From an uncultured Steroidobacter sp. (lineage in GTDB: Bacteria > Pseudomonadota > Gammaproteobacteria > Steroidobacterales > Steroidobacteraceae), in NCBI GenBank assembly GCA_946478975.1, contig CAMLEO010000379.1, forward strand, positions 1-5,752: a DNA stretch of 5,752 nt. The letters run 5' to 3'. How positions within the stretch are numbered: the stretch's first letter is position 1; each line of letters opens with the position of its first letter. Made by a program: the position numbers and the translations under genes. Below, in pieces: positions 1 to 5,752 of the stretch. The notes under the pieces are model-generated. The model had not been told where the DNA came from. It saw only the letters and a program-made list of their open reading frames with translations, and ran no database searches.

Positions 1-812
1 TAGTCCATCGCCTCTTCCTTGGTGCGCATGGTGCGGGTCTCGCCGGTGTCCGGGTTGAACAGGCGCGTCTCCTGCACGATCCGGCCGCCGCCCTCGAGCA
101 CCTCGATCTGGCGCCCGATCTCGTACTCGATCGCCTTCTCGACGAAGCGGAACGAGTTGATGTTCTTGGTCTCGGTGCGCGTGCCGAACTTCGATTCGCC
201 CTTCTTGCGCACCGACACGTTCGCGTCGCAGCGGAACGAGCCTTCCTGCATGTTGCCGTCGCAGATCTCCAGGTACCGCACCAGCGTGTGGATCTTCTTC
301 ATGTACGCGACCGCTTCCTTGGCCGAACGCATGTCCGGCTCGGAGACGATTTCCAGCAGCGGCGTGCCGGCGCGATTCAAATCGATGCCGGTGAGGCCGT
401 GGAAATCTTCGTGCAGCGACTTGCCCGCATCTTCTTCGAGATGCGCGCGAGTGATGCCGATCGTCTTGACCGTGCCGTCGTCCAGCAGGATCTGCAACGT
501 GCCTTTGCCGACCACGGGCGTTTCGTACTGGCTGATCTGATAGCCCTTGGGCAGGTCGGGATAAAAATAGTTTTTGCGCGCAAAGATGGAACGCGGCGAG
601 ATCTGCGCTCCCACCGCGAGGCCGAACTTCACAGCCATGCGCACTGCTTCGCGATTCAACACCGGCAGCACGCCGGGGTAGCCCAGATCGACGAGATTCG
701 CTTGCGCGTTCGGCGCCGCGCCGTACGCAGTGGCGGCACTCGAAAAGATCTTGCTGCGCGTGGCGAGCTGCGCGTGAATTTCCAGACCGATGACGGTTTC
801 CCAGCTCATCAT
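1..812 (-). CDS. gatB: Aspartyl/glutamyl-tRNA amidotransferase subunit B (5' part; gene runs off the left edge)
   Basis: GatB binds the misacylated tRNA (Glu-tRNA-Gln or Asp-tRNA-Asn), activates the side-chain carboxylate with ATP, and receives ammonia channelled from GatA. Reading leftward from 812 gives 270 complete codons without a stop. Family blocks appear in order: [10 protein letters not shown] (residues 7-16), [16 protein letters not shown] (81-96), [11 protein letters not shown] (124-134), [17 protein letters not shown] (144-160), [18 protein letters not shown] (185-202) and a [13 protein letters not shown] block (215-227). Translation is cut inside the usual DYRYFP motif. GatB is normally about 475-480 residues, so slightly over half is here. 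The N-terminal acidic/His residues of the cradle domain that bind Mg/ATP in the family are retained. Two adjacent in-frame ATGs (812 and 809) compete as start. The first gives an ATGA overlap with the gatA stop and sits 6-7 nt from an AAGGG; the second gives MSWETV. Product identity is very secure; the start is uncertain by one codon. Confidence 0.97.
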   Translation of the reverse strand, partial: MMSWETVIGLEIHAQLATRSKIFSSAATAYGAAPNAQANLVDLGYPGVLPVLNREAVRMAVKFGLAVGAQISPRSIFARKNYFYPDLPKGYQISQYETPVVGKGTLQILLDDGTVKTIGITRAHLEEDAGKSLHEDFHGLTGIDLNRAGTPLLEIVSEPDMRSAKEAVAYMKKIHTLVRYLEICDGNMQEGSFRCDANVSVRKKGESKFGTRTETKNINSFRFVEKAIEYEIGRQIEVLEGGGRIVQETRLFNPDTGETRTMRTKEEAMD

Positions 813-2269
813 TCGTAACCCTTAGGAATTTCTTTGTGCCACAGCGTGTCCTGCTGATAGCCGTGGGCGACATTGAGCAATTTGGATTCGGCGAAATGCG
901 GGCCGATGATTTGCAGGCCCACGGGCAGGCCGTCGATCTTGCCGCACGGGATCGACATGGCCGGCAGGCCGGCAAGGTTGGCGCCGATGGTGTAGATGTC
1001 GTTCAAGTACATCGTGATCGGATCGTCGACCTTGGCGCCGATATCGAATGCCGGCGTCGGTGACGTCGGGCCCATCAGCACGTCGACCTGCTGGAATGCA
1101 CGCGCGAAGTCGTCGGTGATCAGGCGCCGCACTTTCTGAGCCCGCAAGTAATAAGCGTCGTAGTAACCGGCCGAGAGCACATACGTGCCGGTCATGATGC
1201 GACGTTTGACTTCGGCGCCGAAGCCTTCGCCGCGCGAACGCTTGTACAGATCGAGCAGGTCTTTGGGATTCTCGCAGCGATAGCCGAAGCGCACGCCGTC
1301 GAAGCGCGACAGGTTGGAAGAACACTCCGCCGGCGCGACCACATAATATGTGGGCACGGACAACGGCAGGTTCGGCAAGCTCACTTCGATGAGCTTCGCG
1401 CCGCGCCGCTCGTACACCTGCAGCGCTTCGCGAATCAGCGTCGCCATGCGCGGTTCGAGGCCGTCGAAAAATTCTTTCAACAGGCCAATGCGCAGGCCGG
1501 CGAGCGGACGATCGAGCTCGGCCACGTAATCGGGCACGGGCGTATCGACGCTGGTCGAATCCTTCGGATCGAAACCGGCCATGTCACGCATCAACATCGC
1601 CGCGTCCTTGGCGGTGAGCGTCAACGTGCCGGCCTGATCGAGGCTCGATGCGAACGCGATCATCCCGTACCGGGATACGCGACCATACGTTGGTTTGAAT
1701 CCCGTCAGACCGGTGAGTGCCGCGGGCTGGCGAATCGAGCCGCCGGTGTCAGTGGCCGTCGCAGCCGGTGTGATTCTCGCGGCCACCGAAGCCGCGGAAC
1801 CGCCCGATGAACCACCCGGTACTTTTTTCAGGTCCCAGGGATTTTTCACCGGGCCATACCAGCTGGTTTCGTTCGACGAGCCCATCGCGAACTCATCCAT
1901 GTTCGCTTTGCCGAGCATGACGACGCCGGATTGCGACAGGCGCTCGACCAGCGTCGCGTCGTACGGCGCGACGAAATTGGACAACATGCGCGAGCCGCAG
2001 GTGGTCAATACACCGTCCGTGCAAAAAATATCCTTGTGAACGATCGGCAATCCGGCCAGCGCGCCGGCTTCACCGGACGCCAACAGTTGATCGGCGCGCT
2101 GCGCCGCGGCCAGCGCCTGCTCGGCGGTGACGGTAATCACTGCATTCAGCGCCGGGTTCAAGCGCTCGATGCGCGCCAAAAAATGCTTGGTGATCTCGAC
2201 GCTGGAAAAGCGGCGCGCCCGCAGTCCCTCGTTGAGCTCCGCCAATGTGAGATGGTGCAACTCAGTCAT
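809..2269 (-). CDS. gatA: Aspartyl/glutamyl-tRNA amidotransferase subunit A (glutaminase)
   Basis: GatA is the amidase-signature subunit that hydrolyses glutamine and passes ammonia through the complex to GatB. The protein is 486 residues, the normal family length. The Ser-cisSer-Lys triad is visible: Lys79 in LPIVHKDIF, Ser154 in PGGSSGGS (151-158) and Ser178 in DTGGSIRQP (174-182). These are the same numbers I recall for S. aureus GatA. Other family blocks are [15 protein letters not shown] (120-134), [14 protein letters not shown] (189-202) and, near the C-terminus, [13 protein letters not shown]. The ATG at 2269 lies 6 nt after the gatC stop and is preceded only by a weak purine stretch (AAGAAG), so translation may depend on coupling to gatC. 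The TGA (811-809) overlaps the first gatB ATG. There is no frameshift or missing catalytic residue. Other amidase-family enzymes are excluded by the gatC/gatB context. Confidence 0.98.
   Translation of the reverse strand: MTELHHLTLAELNEGLRARRFSSVEITKHFLARIERLNPALNAVITVTAEQALAAAQRADQLLASGEAGALAGLPIVHKDIFCTDGVLTTCGSRMLSNFVAPYDATLVERLSQSGVVMLGKANMDEFAMGSSNETSWYGPVKNPWDLKKVPGGSSGGSAASVAARITPAATATDTGGSIRQPAALTGLTGFKPTYGRVSRYGMIAFASSLDQAGTLTLTAKDAAMLMRDMAGFDPKDSTSVDTPVPDYVAELDRPLAGLRIGLLKEFFDGLEPRMATLIREALQVYERRGAKLIEVSLPNLPLSVPTYYVVAPAECSSNLSRFDGVRFGYRCENPKDLLDLYKRSRGEGFGAEVKRRIMTGTYVLSAGYYDAYYLRAQKVRRLITDDFARAFQQVDVLMGPTSPTPAFDIGAKVDDPITMYLNDIYTIGANLAGLPAMSIPCGKIDGLPVGLQIIGPHFAESKLLNVAHGYQQDTLWHKEIPKGYE
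819..823 (-). promoter_or_regulatory. Shine-Dalgarno site of gatB inside the end of gatA
   Basis: The minus strand reads AAGGG here, 6 nt before the ATG at 812 and 9 nt before the ATG at 809. It lies within the last codons of gatA. With the stop/start overlap it suggests that gatB is translated by ribosomes arriving from gatA, plus local re-initiation. Confidence 0.55.
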
Positions 2270-2275
2270 GACTTC

Positions 2276-2566
2276 TTACTCGATCACTTTGGGCACGAGG
2301 TACAAATCCGCTTCCACGCGCGGCGCGTTGCGCTGATATTTGCCGTGCTGATCCTGGTCGAGCACTTCATCCGGGCGCATGCGCTGCACCTGGTCCGCCA
2401 GCGGATGCGCCATCGGCTCGACGGCGGCGATCTCGGCACCGTTGAGTTGCTCCACGAAGCTGAAGATCTTGGACAGGCTGTCCACATAGACAGGCAACTG
2501 TTCCTCGCTGAGTGCGAGCCGCGCCAGGTGCGCGATGTTTTCCACATCGTTACGAGTAAGACTCAT
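2276..2566 (-). CDS. gatC: Aspartyl/glutamyl-tRNA amidotransferase subunit C
   Basis: GatC is the small subunit that wraps around the GatA-GatB interface and stabilises the complex; it has no catalytic centre of its own. The product is 96 residues, typical for the family. It begins MSLTRNDVENIAHLARLALS, the usual helical N-terminus, continues with VEPMAHPL (about 49-56) and RPDEV (64-68), and ends NAPRVEADLYLVPKVIE, the C-terminal signature. It is first in the operon and is followed after 6 nt by gatA. The ATG at 2566 is chosen because the family consensus starts there. A weak AAGAG lies about 10 nt upstream. The complex made here is probably used for Asn-tRNA(Asn) and/or Gln-tRNA(Gln); the window cannot tell which, since that depends on whether the genome has asnS or glnS. 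Confidence 0.97.
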   Translation of the reverse strand: MSLTRNDVENIAHLARLALSEEQLPVYVDSLSKIFSFVEQLNGAEIAAVEPMAHPLADQVQRMRPDEVLDQDQHGKYQRNAPRVEADLYLVPKVIE

Positions 2567-2618
2567 GGAATCGAAACTCTTGTAGGAGACGAATAAGGGT
2601 TCGGCGTATTGCGCCCGC

Positions 2619-2646
2619 CGCGCTCGCGTGTGCTGCGCGAGGCGCG
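2619..2646 (-). other. GC-rich hairpin in the gatC 5' leader
   Basis: CTCGCG (2623-2628) and CGCGAG (2636-2641) form a perfect 6-bp inverted repeat around a 7-nt loop. The stem extends by CGCG (2619-2622) pairing with CGCG (2643-2646) past one bulged base (2642), giving about 10 GC-rich pairs. If the proposed gatC promoter is right, the hairpin lies in the transcribed gatC leader, about 50-80 nt before its ATG. No U-run follows it on either strand, so it does not look like an intrinsic terminator. The inverted repeat is seen directly; a regulatory role is a guess. Confidence 0.45.
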
Positions 2647-2673
2647 AAAAGACCGCGAAAATCCCTGAAAAAA
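2647..2673. repeat. Three helically phased A-tracts; first two in repeated CGCGAAAA
   Basis: A-runs at 2647-2650, 2658-2661 and 2668-2673 have centres 11 bp apart, close to one helical turn. The first two belong to an exact 8-bp direct repeat, CGCGAAAA, at 2643-2650 and 2654-2661. Phased A-tracts bend DNA, and these sit just upstream of the proposed mreB -35 box (2699) and just downstream of the gatC start point. The spacing is seen in the sequence; bending and a role at the promoters are inference. Confidence 0.45.
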
Positions 2674-2682
2674 TGCGGCGTA

Positions 2683-3841
<1,159 letters not shown>

Positions 3842-3895
3842 TGGCCGTCGCAAGAAACCGACTTCGCTGAATGAGCGAACCTGTTGCCATTCATT

Positions 3896-3916
3896 AGTCA
3901 TCAGTCACCAGTCACT
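3896..3916. repeat. 7-bp tandem repeat, three units (AGTCATC / AGTCACC / AGTCACT)
   Basis: Three consecutive heptamers share AGTCAYY, and a fourth, degenerate unit (ATTCATT, 3889-3895) may precede them. The array fills the space between the in-frame TAG upstream of mreC (3895-3897) and its ATG at 3922. It therefore occupies the ribosome-loading region of mreC. Its purpose is unknown. Confidence 0.65.
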
Positions 3917-3921
3917 TCCTT

Positions 3922-5016
3922 ATGGTGACCCTCAGCTCCGACAGCCGGAACATCATTGGCCGAGGCCCGCCGCTCGGCGCCGGCCTGTTTTTCCTGGGAC
4001 TCGTGTCGGTCGGCACGATGATGCTCGACCATCGCTCCAATTATCTGGAGACGGTGCGCATGTGGATGGGCACGGCCGCCAATCCCATTTATACCGTCGT
4101 GCAGGCGCCGTCGCAGGCGTGGGGCTGGATGACCGGCAGCTTTGCCGATCGGGATCACCTGCGGCAGGAGAATGCTGAACTGTCTGAACAGCTGCGCGTC
4201 GCGCGCGTGAAGCTGTTGCAGTTCGATTCGCTGCGCCAGGAAAACCTGCGCTTGCGCCAGGTTCGCGAGGCGTCCGCCGGCGTCGGCGGCCGGACCATGA
4301 TCGCCGAGATCATGCGCGTCGATGTCGATCCATTCCGTCAGCGAGTGCGCATCAATAAAGGTGCGGATCATGGCGTGTTCCTGAGCCAGCCGGTGCTCGA
4401 TGCCTTCGGCATCGTCGGCCAGGTGGTTCAGGTCGACAAATACACTTCGACCATCATTCTGATCAGCGATGCCACGCACTCCATTCCCGTTCAGGTGAAT
4501 CGCAACGGCATTCGTTCCATCGCCGAAGGCACCGGCGAGTCGAACAAGCTGAGCCTGCCTTATTTAACAGTCGAGTCGGATGTGAAGCCGGGCGACCTGC
4601 TGGTGTCCTCGGGCCTCGATGGCATTTTCCCCGCCGGCTATCCGGTGGCGACGGTGAGCAAGGTCGAGCGCAATCCGGCCGAAACGTTTGCGCTGGTGGA
4701 AGCCAAGCCGCTGGCGCAGCTGGATCGGGATCGTGAAGTGCTGCTGCTGTGGGCTGAAACACCGAGCACGGTGCCGATCGAGCCCTCCGCCGCTGCGCCT
4801 GCCGCCAAGCCCGCGGCGACGACTCAGCAGCGTCCAGCAAACACTGCTCCGGCCGCGGCCAGCCCGCAAAAACCGGCAACCGCGCCGACTCCGAAGCCCA
4901 GCGCTCCAGCCGCGACGGTACCGAGCGCCGCCGAGGGGCAATCGCCGGCGGAGCCGACACCGGAACAGTCGCCGCCAGATCAACCGCTGCCGCCACCTGA
5001 ACCGCAACCAGAGTAA
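3922..5016 (+). CDS. mreC: Cell shape-determining protein MreC with long Pro/Ala-rich C-terminal tail
   Basis: MreC is the bitopic inner-membrane protein whose periplasmic part self-assembles and activates PBP2/RodA. The 364-residue product has a short cytoplasmic N-terminus, one membrane segment (about 18-35, LGAGLFFLGLVSVG region), a coiled coil (about 76-115, with LRQEN twice) and the beta-domain core, including VRINKGADHGV, GIVGQVV, TSTIILISDATHSIPVQV and VKPGDLLVSSGLDGIFPAGYPV. After residue 278 it changes into an 86-residue low-complexity tail with about 25 prolines and 20 alanines. E. coli MreC (about 367 residues) also ends in a Pro/Ala-rich tail, whereas compact homologues end near the core. 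The start is ATG 3922, or possibly GTG 3925; an in-frame TAG at 3895-3897 limits extension, and no Shine-Dalgarno is visible. It lies 80 nt after mreB; its TAA overlaps an ATG that opens a 24-codon frame before mreD. Confidence 0.97.
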   Translation: MVTLSSDSRNIIGRGPPLGAGLFFLGLVSVGTMMLDHRSNYLETVRMWMGTAANPIYTVVQAPSQAWGWMTGSFADRDHLRQENAELSEQLRVARVKLLQFDSLRQENLRLRQVREASAGVGGRTMIAEIMRVDVDPFRQRVRINKGADHGVFLSQPVLDAFGIVGQVVQVDKYTSTIILISDATHSIPVQVNRNGIRSIAEGTGESNKLSLPYLTVESDVKPGDLLVSSGLDGIFPAGYPVATVSKVERNPAETFALVEAKPLAQLDRDREVLLLWAETPSTVPIEPSAAAPAAKPAATTQQRPANTAPAAASPQKPATAPTPKPSAPAATVPSAAEGQSPAEPTPEQSPPDQPLPPPEPQPE

Positions 5017-5090
5017 TGCAGCCCGAAGTGCCATCAGAGCATCGTTCCCGCGCCGTCGCCGGCCCGGGCCAGGAATACCATCGTGAGTGA
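5016..5090 (+). CDS. Possible 24-codon bridging reading frame between mreC and mreD
   Basis: An ATG at 5016-5018 overlaps the mreC stop (TAATG). The frame runs 24 codons, starting MQPEVPSEHR, to a TGA at 5088-5090, which overlaps the first codons of mreD in another frame (GTGAGTGA). The peptide is hydrophilic, with no membrane segment or recognisable motif. The arrangement would carry ribosomes through the 66-nt gap from mreC to mreD, so the act of translation may matter more than the peptide. A chance frame is a real alternative in GC-rich DNA. Confidence 0.2.
   Translation: MQPEVPSEHRSRAVAGPGQEYHRE
5071..5074 (+). promoter_or_regulatory. Shine-Dalgarno site fixing the mreD GTG start
   Basis: AGGA lies 8 nt before the GTG at 5083, a normal spacing. 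It is the clearest ribosome-binding site among the plus-strand genes of this window and supports GTG as the mreD start. Confidence 0.6.
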
Positions 5091-5562
5091 CGGTCGCATC
5101 AGTCGTGTGCGCGTCACCGGAACGGTGATATTGGCGCTGATTTTCGCGGTGCTGCCGCTGCCCGAGCCGCTCGATGCCGCCCGGCCGGACCTGCTGTTGC
5201 TGCTGGTGATTTACTGGGGCTTGAGCGCGCCCCGCATCGCCGGCCTGCTGTTCGCCTGGCTGTGCGGCCTCGCCATCGACGTATTGAAAGGCATCATCCT
5301 CGGGCAACACGCGCTGGCGTTTCTTGTGGTCGCTTATCTGACGCACAAGTTCCAGCTGCGCATCCGAATCTTCCCGCTGTCACAACAGACGATGACGGTG
5401 TTTGCCTTGTTGGCGATCTACCAATTCATCGTCTTCTGGCTCGATGGCATCATTGGCCAACCGGTCACGACCTGGATGCGCTGGCTGCCGGTGATCAGCG
5501 GCGCGATTCTCTGGCCCATCCTGGTCGCGGTGCTCGACACCTGGAATCGTAGGACGCGGTAG
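5083..5562 (+). CDS. mreD: Rod shape-determining membrane protein MreD
   Basis: MreD is the integral inner-membrane partner of MreC in the elongasome and is needed for rod shape; it modulates the MreC-PBP2 interaction. The product is 159 residues (E. coli about 162), with five to six hydrophobic segments: roughly 12-27, 37-49, 52-74, 76-88, 103-122 and 132-153. Family features are RPDLLLLLVIYWGLSAPR (34-51), which includes the conserved RPD before the second segment, and GLAIDVLKGIILGQHALAF (62-80). Translation begins at a GTG supported by AGGA 8 nt upstream. The C-terminus is basic (NRRTR), presumably cytoplasmic. mreD is fourth-frame neighbour to the possible bridging frame that ends inside its start, and the mrdA start follows its TAG after 22 nt. 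Sequence identity in this family is low, but hydrophobic profile, motif and position agree. Confidence 0.95.
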   Translation: MSDGRISRVRVTGTVILALIFAVLPLPEPLDAARPDLLLLLVIYWGLSAPRIAGLLFAWLCGLAIDVLKGIILGQHALAFLVVAYLTHKFQLRIRIFPLSQQTMTVFALLAIYQFIVFWLDGIIGQPVTTWMRWLPVISGAILWPILVAVLDTWNRRTR

Positions 5563-5584
5563 CCCTCGCCGCCGCACTCATCGC

Positions 5585-5752
5585 ATGCCGCCCCGCTCCG
5601 TTCGCATCAAAGATCATCACGCCGAACAGCAGCTGTTCGAGCAGCGCGCGGTCGTGGCCGCCGTGATCATGTTGATTGCGTTCGGCCTGGTGATCTCTCG
5701 CCTGGTGTGGCTGCAGGTGGTGAAGTACGACTACTTCTCCGACCTGTCGCAG
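5585..5752 (+). CDS. mrdA: Penicillin-binding protein 2 (5' end; gene runs off the right edge)
   Basis: PBP2 is the class B transpeptidase of the elongasome; it cross-links the strands made by RodA and is activated by MreC. Only 56 codons are present. They show a short charged cytoplasmic segment (1-21, including HHAEQQLFEQRA, comparable to TAESALFVRRA of E. coli), a membrane anchor (about 22-42) and the start of the periplasmic stalk, VWLQVVKYDYFSDLSQ (41-56), resembling NLQIVRFTDYQTRS. The catalytic transpeptidase domain is outside the window. The ATG at 5585 is 22 nt after the mreD stop and has no clear Shine-Dalgarno, so start choice rests on alignment with PBP2 N-termini and on position. 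FtsI (PBP3) is a less likely alternative because it is normally in the dcw cluster rather than after mreD. Confidence 0.9.
   Translation, partial: MPPRSVRIKDHHAEQQLFEQRAVVAAVIMLIAFGLVISRLVWLQVVKYDYFSDLSQ

Noticed and set aside
1931..2596. Plus-strand open frame (221 codons) opposite gatA/gatC
   Set aside because: Its composition (His/Arg/Gln-rich) is typical of an antisense shadow, and it crosses two real genes with intact motifs.
2619..2673. Intrinsic terminator between gatC and mreB
   Set aside because: The hairpin is not followed by a U-run on either strand, and the two operons diverge here, so a terminator is not expected.
3884..3912. Internal promoter before mreC (TTGCCA at 3884-3889)
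   Set aside because: The -35 match is good, but no -10-like hexamer occurs 15-18 nt downstream.
4564..5346. Long minus-strand open frame (260 codons) across mreC, the mreC-mreD gap and mreD
   Set aside because: It is Arg/Gln-rich without a recognisable motif and lies opposite two well-supported genes. GC-rich coding DNA commonly leaves antisense frames open.

Overview
This is an ordinary, strongly conserved housekeeping locus from a high-GC (by eye about 60%) proteobacterium. I judge it gammaproteobacterial, because MreB aligns almost without gaps with my recollection of the E. coli protein at the same 347-residue length. A gatCAB operon placed head to head with mreBCD is an arrangement I know from Pseudomonas. 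Here mreD is followed directly by mrdA (PBP2), which I do not recall in Pseudomonas and which fits Xanthomonadales/Steroidobacter-like or beta-proteobacterial layouts better. The genus cannot be fixed from the window.

Left half, minus strand (2566 down to 1): gatC, gatA and the first 270 codons of gatB form a tight operon. There is a 6-nt gap between gatC and gatA, and the gatA stop overlaps the gatB start. Together they encode the amidotransferase that converts misacylated Glu-tRNA(Gln) and/or Asp-tRNA(Asn) to the correct aminoacyl-tRNA. The GatA catalytic Lys79/Ser154/Ser178 are all present.

Middle (2567-2797): a 231-bp divergent control region. It contains plausible, overlapping sigma-70-type promoters for gatC (leftward) and mreB (rightward), a 7-bp tandem repeat inside the overlap, three A-tracts spaced at 11 bp, a GC-rich hairpin in the gatC leader, and an mreB leader with no clear Shine-Dalgarno site.

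Right half, plus strand (2798 to the end): mreB, mreC, mreD and the first 56 codons of mrdA. This is the rod-shape (elongasome) operon: a cytoplasmic actin-like filament, a periplasmic scaffold, a multi-pass membrane partner and the peptidoglycan transpeptidase. The mreB-mreC gap carries a 7-bp triple repeat, and the mreC-mreD gap is spanned by a 24-codon reading frame that overlaps both neighbours.

I found no mobile element, CRISPR array, RNA gene, phage gene or unknown protein, and no evidence of an undescribed system. The points worth a second look are in the non-coding joints and in the MreC C-terminal tail.
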